Below are positions 34,626 through 42,518 of a DNA stretch of 64,000 nucleotides, piece after piece (the first letter of the stretch is position 1; every line of letters starts with the position of its first letter). Under the pieces are notes generated by a model, which did no database searches, was not told where the DNA came from, and was given only the letters and a program-made list of their open reading frames with translations. The stretch covers positions 1-64,000 of the forward strand of contig DAIDGV010000023.1 of the NCBI GenBank assembly GCA_027452205.1, in the 5' to 3' direction. The stretch comes from a candidate division FCPU426 bacterium (GTDB taxonomy: Bacteria > Oederibacteriota > Muellerivitia > Muellerivitales > Muellerivitaceae). Made by a program: the position numbers and the translations under genes.

Positions 34626-37600
34626 ATGAAAAACTGGAAAAGGCAAAATATCATGTTCGCGAAATTTCTCGATAAAGTCCTAAAGTCCCCGGGATTGGTG
34701 GGGATACTGGTGGCCATGGCTTTTGTGGCCGGTTATTTCACCTACAAGGGCATGACGGTCGACCTGTTCCCGCCCTTGAATTTCCCGACGCTCAACGTCA
34801 TTACCGAACTTCCCAGTTATTCGTCGTTGGAAATGGAGAAACGCGTCACCATTCCGCTGGAAAGCGCCGTGGGCGGTGTTTTAGGGGTGACCCGGGTACG
34901 TTCCACCTCGGCCACGGGCATTTCGGAAGTGACGGTCGATTTTAAATGGGGAACGGATATGTTGGTGGCCCGCCAGTTGATCCTGGAAGCCTTGGCGAAC
35001 GTCCAGTCCCAGCTGCCCTCGGAGGCCCAACCTTCCATCGAAACCCTGGCCGCGACCCTTTCCCTTATCGAAGGGTATAGTTTCCAGGGCGGGAACGATC
35101 CGGTCCAATTACACGACTTGGCCCAATATGGCCTCAAACCCCGTCTTCAGCGCATTCCCGGCATCTATAAAGTGGTGGTGATGGGCGGCAAGATCCTGGA
35201 ATACGCGGTGCGGATCAACCCTTACCGCATGATCCAGTACGGGGTCACCCTGGATGATGTCCAAACCACCCTCACGGCCAATAACGTGCTGGCCAACCCG
35301 GGTGTGGTGAATCATTACAACCAGGAATTAGTCCTTCACACCAATGGACAGTTTGGGAATGCCCAGGAGATCGGGAATGTGGTCTTGGCGGTCAAGAATG
35401 GCGTTCCGGTGCGTTTGCGGGACGTGGCTTCGGTCTCGCAATCCTATGAATATGAACGGGGAGACAGTTCGGCCAATGGTTCCCCCGCGGTCCTTATCAA
35501 TATTTATAAACAGCCCAGTTATGACACCGGGGAAGTGGCCGATGCGGTGGCGGCCCAGATCAAGTCCTTCCAGGCCGGTTTGCCGAAGGGTTACCAAGTG
35601 GATAATTTCTATGACCAGGCCCAACTGGTCCGGGATTCCATCGGCAGTGTGACCGAAAGCGTCTGGGTGGGAGCGGTTTTTGTCATCCTGGTCATCGCTT
35701 TTTTCCTGCGTCACTTGAGGTCCACCCTGGTGGCGGCGGTCAGCATTCCCGTTTCGGTGGTGACGGCCCTCGCCCTCATGAGCCTTTTCCACATCGGCAT
35801 CAACATCATGTCCCTGGGAGGGCTTGCCATCGGCACCAGTATCATCGTGGACAATACCATCGTGGTCCTGGAAAACATCTTCCGCTGGCTTTCCACCCCG
35901 GCTTTAAGGGGCGAAAAAAGCCATTCCCAGGTCATCATTGAGGCGACGCAAGAAGTCATCCAGCCGGTCCTGGTTTCCACCCTGGCCAACATCGCCATAT
36001 TCATTCCCATGGGCTTCGTGGCCGGGTTCGCGGGCCGTCTTTTTACCCCCGTCAGTTTTACCGTCACTTTCGCGCTTTTAGCCTCGCTGGTGGTGGCCGT
36101 CACGGTGGTGCCGGTCCTGGTCAATAGCTGGCTGGCGGGCCGCGTAGAGCACCAGGGCGAAGAGGTTACTTTCCTGCCTTGGTACGACAAACCCTTGAAA
36201 TGGTCCATTGGAAAACCCAAAACCGTCCTCTTGGGCGCTTTGACCTTGGTGGCCGCGGCGGTGTTGGTTTTTCCGCGTTTGAACACGGGCTTCCTGCCGG
36301 AATTGGACGAGGGCGCGGTGCTCCTCAATGTGCTCATGCCGCCGGGGGTTTCCTTGGCCGAATCCCAGCGGTTCAGCTTCAAATTGGAGAAATGGATCAT
36401 GGGCATGCCGGGAGTGGTCACCGTGGCCAGGCGTACCGGCCACGCGGCGGGAGCCCAGGATACGGATAACCTGAACCACAGCGACATCATGGTCAAGCTG
36501 GCGCCGAAGAACAAAAGGCCCATCTCCTTGGATGGCTTCATCGATCTTTTACAATCCAAGACGGATGCCTTGGCCGGCGCCCAAGTCAGTTACTTGATGC
36601 CCCTGGCCGATAAGATCAATGACGCTTTGGGCGGGGTGCCGGCCGATTTGGGGGTCGACTTCTACGGCCAAGACACGGCGAAACTGCACGAATACGCCTC
36701 GGCCCTTTTGACACAAATGCAAAAAGTCCCGGGCATCGCCAATTTAAAGCCGCCGACGGATATACCCGTTCCTTCACTGGAGATCACCGTCGACCGGAAA
36801 AAGGCGGGCGACCTGGGAATTACGGAGCAGACCCTGAACGACACCCTGGCGGCTTATTCGACCACCGGGCTGGTGGTGACGGGAATCCATGAATTGCTCA
36901 AGGAGATCAATGTCACCCTCTATTTTGGGACGCCAGGGCATGAGCTGAGTTTGGAACAACTTCAATCCCTTCCGTTAAAGACGGTGACGGGATCGACGGT
37001 CCCGCTCGAACAAGTGGCGATGATCCGTTATGGACAGATACCCAGCGAAATCTACCACGATCACATGACCCGGAAATTGACCGTAACCGCCGATATCCAA
37101 GGCCGCAACGCGGCGGATGTGGCGGCGGATGTCACGAAGGTCATTGACGGACTTCATCTCGCGCCGGGCTATTCCTGGGGGTTTTCCGGTAAATACGAAA
37201 GCGGCCAAAAGGCCCTCGACAATATGTTGATGGTCCTGGCCCTGGCGGTCCTCATGGTGGCTTTTATCCTCTGGCTCGAATTCAAATCATGGATCCAGGT
37301 TTTCCTTATCCTGTTGACGGTCCCCCTGGCGGTGGTTGGCGCGGTCTTCAGCTTATTGGTCATGGGACAAAGCGTGAACGTTTCGTCCATGATCGGGATC
37401 GTGCTTTTGGTGGGTATTGTGGTCCGGAACGGCATCATCCTGCTGGACTATATGAACATCCAACTGCATCAGGGCAAGTCATCCGAAGAAGCCATCATCG
37501 ACGCTTCACGCAAACGGGCCCGGCCCATTCTCATGACCGCGTCGGTCATGATCCTCGGGCTCCTGCCGCTCGCATCGGGCTGGGGTACGGGTTCCGAACT

Positions 37601-37712
37601 GCAAAGGCCTTTGGCCATCGCGGTCATCGGCGGTATCTTTACTTCGACCCTTCTGACCTTGGTCGTTTTACCCGCGGCGGTCCGGCTGGCGGAGAGATTT
37701 CGGAAAGGATGA
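34626..37712 (+). CDS. RND efflux pump (CusA/CzcA-like), second system
   Basis: A 1028-residue RND transporter. It has the first helix (LVGILVAMAFVAGYF), periplasmic loop starting VDLFPPLNFPTLNV, the TM4 block SLGGLAIGTSIIVDNTIVVLEN, a second loop starting NTGFLPELDEGAVLLNV, and a final helix block (GIVLLVGIVVRNGIILLD). The helix-4 pattern is closer to the metal-exporting branch than to the drug-exporting branch, but substrate is unproven. A second start at 34653 (MFAKFLDKV) is as plausible as 34626. The operon lies just after the metal two-component system. Confidence 0.9.
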   Translation: MKNWKRQNIMFAKFLDKVLKSPGLVGILVAMAFVAGYFTYKGMTVDLFPPLNFPTLNVITELPSYSSLEMEKRVTIPLESAVGGVLGVTRVRSTSATGISEVTVDFKWGTDMLVARQLILEALANVQSQLPSEAQPSIETLAATLSLIEGYSFQGGNDPVQLHDLAQYGLKPRLQRIPGIYKVVVMGGKILEYAVRINPYRMIQYGVTLDDVQTTLTANNVLANPGVVNHYNQELVLHTNGQFGNAQEIGNVVLAVKNGVPVRLRDVASVSQSYEYERGDSSANGSPAVLINIYKQPSYDTGEVADAVAAQIKSFQAGLPKGYQVDNFYDQAQLVRDSIGSVTESVWVGAVFVILVIAFFLRHLRSTLVAAVSIPVSVVTALALMSLFHIGINIMSLGGLAIGTSIIVDNTIVVLENIFRWLSTPALRGEKSHSQVIIEATQEVIQPVLVSTLANIAIFIPMGFVAGFAGRLFTPVSFTVTFALLASLVVAVTVVPVLVNSWLAGRVEHQGEEVTFLPWYDKPLKWSIGKPKTVLLGALTLVAAAVLVFPRLNTGFLPELDEGAVLLNVLMPPGVSLAESQRFSFKLEKWIMGMPGVVTVARRTGHAAGAQDTDNLNHSDIMVKLAPKNKRPISLDGFIDLLQSKTDALAGAQVSYLMPLADKINDALGGVPADLGVDFYGQDTAKLHEYASALLTQMQKVPGIANLKPPTDIPVPSLEITVDRKKAGDLGITEQTLNDTLAAYSTTGLVVTGIHELLKEINVTLYFGTPGHELSLEQLQSLPLKTVTGSTVPLEQVAMIRYGQIPSEIYHDHMTRKLTVTADIQGRNAADVAADVTKVIDGLHLAPGYSWGFSGKYESGQKALDNMLMVLALAVLMVAFILWLEFKSWIQVFLILLTVPLAVVGAVFSLLVMGQSVNVSSMIGIVLLVGIVVRNGIILLDYMNIQLHQGKSSEEAIIDASRKRARPILMTASVMILGLLPLASGWGTGSELQRPLAIAVIGGIFTSTLLTLVVLPAAVRLAERFRKG

Positions 37713-37878
37713 CTTAGGGCATGGAGCGCCGGTTGGGCTATGACGGCGTACAGGGAACCCGGGTAATGATTCCCCCCAGCCAAGTCCGCTACCCTGAGGT
37801 TGCGGTTGGGAAGACCCGTTTTTTCGAAGAAGCTACCGTAGATGTTATTTATGGCTATTAAAATTCAATTGTGCCAAT

Positions 37879-39342
37879 TTACTTTTTGATGGATGAATCG
37901 GCATTGGGAGCGATGGGCGTAGGAACGGCACTACTCTCGGACGAGTGGAACAGCTTCGCGTAAACCAGATGGACCAACCCGCGGGTTCCGTGCTCATGCA
38001 CATACCAAGCGCCGAATAATAGGGTGGCGGCAATTCCTAAGATGAAAACGGCCTGGACGTACTTGTAGAGGTCGAATATCTCCAGGCATTTGCGTAGTAG
38101 CTTCCAGGTCATCTTGACGGCCTTGAGTGTCCACTTCACGGCCAGCTTGGTCAGCCGGAAACCGTTCTTGACCAGCCAGACCAGTCCATGCCAAAGGTTG
38201 TACCCGGCCAAAAGGCATACTTCGAACAGGTTCGGCCTTTCACCCTTCTTGATCTTGGACCTGATCTTGGCGATCACGGACATCCCCGCGACAGCTTCAA
38301 AGAGGGCGGTCTCAGCGGAGCCCATCGCCTGCTGCGAACCATCAGGGTGAGCAGCGAGATTTGGCTGTGCCGATTCCTGAGGGGCTTTAGCCCCGGTAAT
38401 GGGGGAATTGACATGGGTTGCTTGGACAGATTTAGGGGTATGGGTGGCTGGGTTGGTACCCATTTTTGGTTTGGGTGAAATGGGTATACTCAAGGCTTGC
38501 TTCTCGGCTTGTGGCCTCGAAGCAGAGGGGTTGGCTGCTTTGGGGTCGAAGCTCTCCGCCACCTGTGCCGAGGCCGCCAGCCGAGGCGCACGCTTTGGTT
38601 GTGTCGATTCCTTAAAGGAATCGACTGGGTTGCCCGCCTGGACCCAGGTAACCAACCGTTTGGCCTGGTCGGCGGTTAGGTAGTCGTCCAAGACCAGCTG
38701 AAGGGCTTGCTGGACTTTGTCGGGATCTTCCAGTCCGGCCAAGGTCAGCAAGGTTTGTTCGGTGATCGAAAAACCCTTATTTTTTGTGATTACATCGTAA
38801 TCACCATTTTTAAGGCTTTTTTGAATATTTTCCTTAACCATGATCCGGGCGGCTGGGTTGAGGGTTTTAGTGATCTTCAGAGCCCAGTTGACCCTTGTTT
38901 GGGTCTGGCCCAACTCATTAGCAATGTCTCTTTGGCTCTTCTGGGAGGTCTTATCGACCCCCTCGATAACCAGATACCACTCCCACCAGTGCATATCCCG
39001 GATGTTGTTATCCCGGGCGGCGGCACTGATGGTTTCCTCAGGGGTGATATCCTCGATGGTGCATTTGAGGGTTTTAAACTGGTTCAGCAGGGCGGCTTCG
39101 CGCCGGCCATGCCCGCCAATAAGCATGACTCAGGCGCCGGGGTGGGCGGCTTGTTCTATCTCGGTCAGGGGCCTCACCCGGGCGGCCACTTCTTGGCCTT
39201 TGGCCTTCATGGAAGCGGCTAATAGCTCAATGGCTTCCTTGTGTTCGAACTGCCGGGGTTGGTCGGGGTTGGGGATGACCTGTTCCAGGGGAATTTGAAC
39301 CTCTTGGTTCAGCGGATAGGGAAAACCGACAGGTAGAGTCAT
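37879..39342 (-). pseudogene. ParB-like protein with membrane anchor, interrupted by an in-frame TGA
   Basis: On the minus strand a 70-codon frame (from 39342) carries the ParB N-terminal motif IPLEQVIPNPDQPRQFEH, stops at TGA (39132-39130), and the same frame continues with VMLIGGHGRREAALLNQF, which completes the ParB/Srx nuclease-like motif. The remaining 415 codons include the ParB HTH (SQRDIANELGQTQTRVNWAL), a Pro/Ala-rich linker and a C-terminal hydrophobic helix (AVFILGIAATLLFGAWYV). A TGG-to-TGA change would explain the break. Internal restart at ATG 39126 could still give the C-terminal part. Confidence 0.7.
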
Positions 39343-39384
39343 AGCGGGCTCCTAACAGGGAATAAAGACGAGATAAATTTATAA

Positions 39385-39507
39385 AAACCTATTCCTGGGT
39401 GATAAGTAGAAAAAGCAGAATTTGGGATTTTCGTTAAACCTTAGGCCTGTACCGTTTTAAGGTTTGGGTGTAGAAGGGAAACCTGGTAGGTTTGAGGGGC
39501 GATGGAG
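39385..39507. repeat. Dispersed repeat of about 110-120 bp, copy A
   Basis: It shares TTCGTTAAACCTT, then GGCCTGTACCGTTTTAAG, TTGGGTGTA and GGTAGGTTTGAGG with copy B at 42345 and partly with copy C at 44281. It lies upstream of the broken ParB-like gene. It is noncoding and conserved in blocks, so a recombination site, mobile noncoding repeat or structured RNA are all possible. Confidence 0.6.
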
Positions 39508-39552
39508 TAAATCAAATATTATGTCAAAGTGAGGAAGTGAAATGGATAAAGA

Positions 39553-39750
39553 AAACCATACAAGCGCGAACAAATACTTGAAACATATAGGGTTGAAATA
39601 CACCAGATTCTTGATGATGCAAAAAGGAGGACAGATGAAGTCATTGACCGAGCAACAAGAACTTATGAGCGTTTGGAAAGGAAAATGAACAAAAATGCAA
39701 ATAAAGTTCGATCTCTAAAACTGATAGAACATTATAGGAACAAAAGATGA
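39553..39750 (+). pseudogene. Startless coiled-coil coding remnant
   Basis: One frame, open from just after a TAA, reads REQILETYRVEIHQILDDAK, then VIDRATRTYERLERKMN and LIEHYRNKR before TGA at 39750. It is highly charged with heptad spacing, unlike chance DNA, but has no start codon until near its end. An overlapping ATG at 39542 opens a different frame that stops at 39688. I infer a small coiled-coil gene broken by a one-base change near its 5' end. Confidence 0.4.
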
Positions 39751-39816
39751 CCAAGAAGTTAAGCGTGTCCCCCCTTTGTTGCGTACGATGGCAAACAGTT
39801 CGACCAAGGAGGTAGT

Positions 39817-39924
39817 GTGAAAATCAATAAAAAATACTTAAAGCCGATCGTGGATCAATTGATCGCGGCTTACGAAAGCGTCACGGTGAAAGAAGTGAAA
39901 CGATTGGCCAGGGATTTCAAATAG
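39817..39924 (+). CDS. Very small hypothetical protein
   Basis: A 35-codon frame, GTG start after a perfect AAGGAGGT. The product reads MKINKKYLKPIVDQLIAAY and then ESVTVKEVKRLARDFK, a helix-forming basic peptide. No family is recognised. The strong ribosome site is the main reason to list it. It may be an element-encoded small protein or a truncated N-terminus. Confidence 0.4.
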   Translation: MKINKKYLKPIVDQLIAAYESVTVKEVKRLARDFK

Positions 39925-39981
39925 GGTGATTTCAATGCTTTGTGCTTGACTCGATTCGAGAAGGAATTAAAAAATCAAAAA

Positions 39982-40302
39982 ATGTTCAACAAAAGCGATA
40001 TTTTAAAATTAAGCGATCAGCTCGATAACTATTTTCAAAAGCCATTTGTGTCATTTAATACAGAGCTCAAAATTGGCGGTGTTCTAGCATTACTGTTCTT
40101 AACTCCTGCGATCAGTCGTCTGGTTTACGATCCCTCCGCAAATGCTGCTTCTGCGGCGATGATTAGCACTCACATGGCTATCGTTTTGATGCTTGTAAGC
40201 GTTTCTGCATCTTTTCATAAAATCCCAGATGTTCTTTTAGAATTGAAACTAAAAAGGATTTCTCGATTGTTGAAGGAATTGTCGCTTTATGCTGCGGCTT
40301 AA
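39982..40302 (+). CDS. Hypothetical two-helix membrane protein
   Basis: The frame reads to TAA at 40302; I take the ATG at 39982 (MFNKSDILKL) as start, giving 106 residues, since the upstream TTG at 40-codon distance has no ribosome site. Two hydrophobic segments (IGGVLALLFLTPAISRLVY and THMAIVLMLVSVSAS) join a charged C-terminus (LKLKRISRLLKEL). Family unknown. The AT-rich base use resembles neighbouring accessory genes rather than the polysaccharide genes. Confidence 0.5.
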   Translation: MFNKSDILKLSDQLDNYFQKPFVSFNTELKIGGVLALLFLTPAISRLVYDPSANAASAAMISTHMAIVLMLVSVSASFHKIPDVLLELKLKRISRLLKELSLYAAA

Positions 40303-40379
40303 GAGAAAAATAATCTCGTTTTACGTTTCGTTTTTTGTTTTAGATTAAGTGAAGCTCCAATCTGCCCTTTCTTTTCAAG

Positions 40380-40634
40380 AGTTCGATGAACCAACATGAA
40401 TGCCGCTACGACAACGCGGTGTTTGAGAGTTTCTTCAAGACGCTGAAAGCGGAGTTGGTCCGAACGGTGCGGTTTGATCGGATCGAAGATACGAGGACGA
40501 AATTGTTCGAGTTTATCGAGGTTTTTTACAACCGGAAGAGGCTGCATTCTTCCTTGGGGTACAAAAGCCCGGTAGAATTTGAGAGCAGAACTACACCGAA
40601 TTAGAGTGTCCACTAAATCGGGGGAAGTCCACTA
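40380..40634 (+). mobile_element. IS3-family transposase remnant with one end
   Basis: A 72-codon frame (40386-40604) encodes the C-terminus of an IS3-type Orf[20 protein letters not shown], then [20 protein letters not shown] and VEFES, containing the last catalytic Glu and the conserved HSSLGY motif. The N-terminal two thirds of the transposase are missing. Directly after the stop, TGTCCACTAAATCGGGGGAA (to 40634) looks like the terminal inverted repeat of such an element. A truncated, inactive copy. Confidence 0.8.
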
Positions 40635-40670
40635 TGGCCTTTTTCATTTAATGGTTCCGAGGTTTTTGAA

Positions 40671-41582
40671 ATGGATTGGAAAGATAAATTTTGTAATTTA
40701 TTGTTTCCGTTAAATGCGTCTGATCGTAACGAGGCCGAAGCCGAAAAGCTTAAGTATGTAAACCGTCCCAAACTGGTATTTAAATATAGAGGCGTCGATC
40801 CAGAACGATTTCCTAAATATTTAGATCAAATAGAAAAGAATGCAATTTGGTTATCGCGACCAGACTCTTTTAATGATCCCTATGATTGCTATTTCGTGGG
40901 GTCTTTTCAGATAACCTTTTTTGAATATGTTTTGAAAGCATTGCCTGAATTCGCAAACGCTCCAGGTGTTGATCTGGATGCTTGCCGTAATAGTCCCGAA
41001 CCTGCAAAAATGTTGTTTCAAATGGTGTTGTTAAGCGCTGGAAATTTTACTCAAGAAAATTTAAAGGCTATAGAAGACCAGTTTTCGCGACAAAGTTTTA
41101 AAGAGCAAAGGGAAGATCTAAACAACACGATTAGAATTTGTTGTTTTAGTGAGCGGAACGATTCGATCCTCATGTGGTCTCATTACTCTGATGATCATAA
41201 GGGTTTTTGTTTAAGTTACGATTTAGAACAATCCACCGAAGCTTCTTTTCGGAATTTATATCCGGTGATTTATAGGACGGAAATAGCTGATGTCACAGCT
41301 GAATTGACCAAACGATTTAAAGGGTGGGGGGGTAAACCTTCTATCTTCAAATCTTTGGAATGGAGCTATGAGCAAGAGTGGAGACAACTTCAGGTAATTC
41401 CTGACAAAAGCCATCCGGGAGCTTTAATGAATTTTCATCCAATTAGGGGTTTGTATTTGGGTAAAGCAATTAGTCCTGAAAATAAAGCTGTTCTGACTGC
41501 GTTAGCTCAAACGAAGAGAATTCCTGTTTATCAAATGTCGATGTCTGAAAAAGAATTTAAGCTAGTTGCTACCCCAATTTAA
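40671..41582 (+). CDS. DUF2971 family protein
   Basis: A 303-residue protein of the DUF2971 family. Typical parts are LVFKYRGVDPERF near the start, IWLSRPDSFNDPYDCYF, and ICCFSERNDSILMWSHYSDD, followed by HKGFCLSYDLEQS and EWSYEQEWRQL. The conserved His, Asp and Glu positions hint at an enzyme or nucleic-acid-related role, but the family has no proven function; members often occur in defence or mobile regions. AT-rich codon use suggests recent acquisition. It lies between an IS remnant and a toxin-antitoxin pair. Confidence 0.8.
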   Translation: MDWKDKFCNLLFPLNASDRNEAEAEKLKYVNRPKLVFKYRGVDPERFPKYLDQIEKNAIWLSRPDSFNDPYDCYFVGSFQITFFEYVLKALPEFANAPGVDLDACRNSPEPAKMLFQMVLLSAGNFTQENLKAIEDQFSRQSFKEQREDLNNTIRICCFSERNDSILMWSHYSDDHKGFCLSYDLEQSTEASFRNLYPVIYRTEIADVTAELTKRFKGWGGKPSIFKSLEWSYEQEWRQLQVIPDKSHPGALMNFHPIRGLYLGKAISPENKAVLTALAQTKRIPVYQMSMSEKEFKLVATPI

Positions 41583-41634
41583 TTAATTAGGCCACCATAA
41601 AACATTTTGTGGGTTGGGCTGATCGCCGATGATC

Positions 41635-41946
41635 TTACAACCCTAGAGCAAAGGCGATGGCCTGGCGCAGTTCCGACATTTTGGCATTGGGTAGGGAAGT
41701 GATGAGCCCGCCCAATTTGGCTTTTGAGACGGTTTGAATATGATCGCAGTTGATGGCGCAGGATCTCTCCATGCCCTCCGCGGGTCCCAGCGCCACTTCG
41801 CTGGGGATATCCCGAACGGTGGAAGTGATCGGGGCCACGGTGACCTCATTCATATATTCGATGATGGAGGTCCGGGTCAGAACGACTACCGGTCGTTTTT
41901 TGTCCGGATGGGTGAATTTGTACCAGCGAACTTCGCCGCGTTTCAC
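41635..41946 (-). CDS. MazF/PemK-family toxin (mRNA endoribonuclease)
   Basis: A 103-residue toxin with GTG start, sharing four bases (GTGA) with the antitoxin gene. The MazF fold appears as VKRGEVRWYKF, RPVVVLTRTSIIEYMNEVTV, APITSTVRDIPSEV and CAINCDHIQTVSKAKLG, where the Arg in VLTRT and Thr in ITST are the usual catalytic region. Such toxins cleave mRNA. A longer frame starting upstream inside the antitoxin gene is unlikely to be used. Confidence 0.88.
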   Translation of the reverse strand: MKRGEVRWYKFTHPDKKRPVVVLTRTSIIEYMNEVTVAPITSTVRDIPSEVALGPAEGMERSCAINCDHIQTVSKAKLGGLITSLPNAKMSELRQAIAFALGL

Positions 41947-42176
41947 GCGTCGCCCCAGGCTTGTTCTTCCTCCCAAACCCCGACTTCTTCACGGGTGGCC
42001 GGGCGCGAGCGATAACCCTTTTGATGCCGGTCTTCCAATTGCTTGATCTTCAGATTTCGCAAGGCTTCCTTGAGCGCGGACCGGGTAAAGGCCGAACGGG
42101 TGGTGTGTAATTGTTTGGCGGCTTGATCCACCGAACGGATCAAGGCTTCTTCTAGGGTCATTTGAACGGTTTTCAT
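41943..42176 (-). CDS. Ribbon-helix-helix antitoxin (MazE-like)
   Basis: A 77-residue protein. The N-terminal ribbon-helix-helix (VQMTLEEALIRSVDQAAKQL, then TTRSAFTRSALKEALRNLK) binds DNA; the acidic C-terminus (REEVGVWEEEQAWGDA) is the usual toxin-binding tail. A GGAGAAAGCG ribosome site precedes the ATG. It should neutralise the adjacent MazF-like toxin and repress the pair. Confidence 0.85.
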   Translation of the reverse strand: MKTVQMTLEEALIRSVDQAAKQLHTTRSAFTRSALKEALRNLKIKQLEDRHQKGYRSRPATREEVGVWEEEQAWGDA

Positions 42177-42189
42177 CGCTTTCTCCTGG

Positions 42190-42208
42190 TAGCTATAAAG
42201 ATAGCTAT
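42190..42208. promoter_or_regulatory. TAGCTAT repeat operator of the MazEF-like pair
   Basis: TAGCTAT occurs at 42190-42196 and 42202-42208, 14 bases upstream of the antitoxin start. TAGCTA is self-complementary, so each copy fits a ribbon-helix-helix dimer. Probable autorepression site. Confidence 0.5.
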
Positions 42209-42518
42209 ATTTATATAGGTTCCCGCTGTTTCCGACAAGTAGCGGTTTTGGACTATTTTTCAGCTAAATGCTCACGCGGACAAAGCTTGTCGCTTGGCTG
42301 GTGGAGAAAGACAAATGAGCCAGGCGGATCCCTTTGCATCCACATTAACCCGGGTGCTAAGTGGAAAAAAAGAATTGTTAGGCCTTCGTTAAACCTTTGG
42401 CCTGTACCGTTTTAAGAATTGGGTGTAAAAGGGAACCCGGTAGGTTTGAGGCGTGATGGGGCAGGGAAGTTAGCTTGACCTCTTAGTTTTATCACTCAAT
42501 ACAAGTTCCCCGGCGGCC
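42209..42518. other. Intergenic region containing repeat copy B
   Basis: No convincing gene. The central part is the dispersed repeat described at 42345-42461. AT-rich DNA before it probably holds the antitoxin promoter. Confidence 0.6.
42345..42461. repeat. Dispersed repeat of about 110-120 bp, copy B
   Basis: The best-preserved middle copy. It shares GGCCTGTACCGTTTTAAG and GGTAGGTTTGAGG with copy A, and CGGGTGCTAAGTGGAAAA, TTGTTAGG and TTCGTTAAACCTTTGGCCT with copies A or C. Its first half also contains an AGGCC/GGCCT inverted pair. Lies upstream of the membrane gene at 42519. Confidence 0.6.

Noticed and set aside
39130-39132. Recoded TGA (as Trp, Gly or Sec) in the ParB-like gene
   Set aside because: TGA is used as a normal stop in many intact genes here (for example the AbiEi-AbiEii and Wzc-WecA overlaps) and no recoding hairpin or SECIS-like structure is apparent.
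42345-42461. Integron attC sites, since GTTAGGC and GTTAAAC boxes and a GCCTAACAATTC-like complement occur in the repeat
   Set aside because: The required paired R and L boxes and central palindrome are not present, the copies are not at gene-cassette spacing on both sides, and no integron integrase is in the window.
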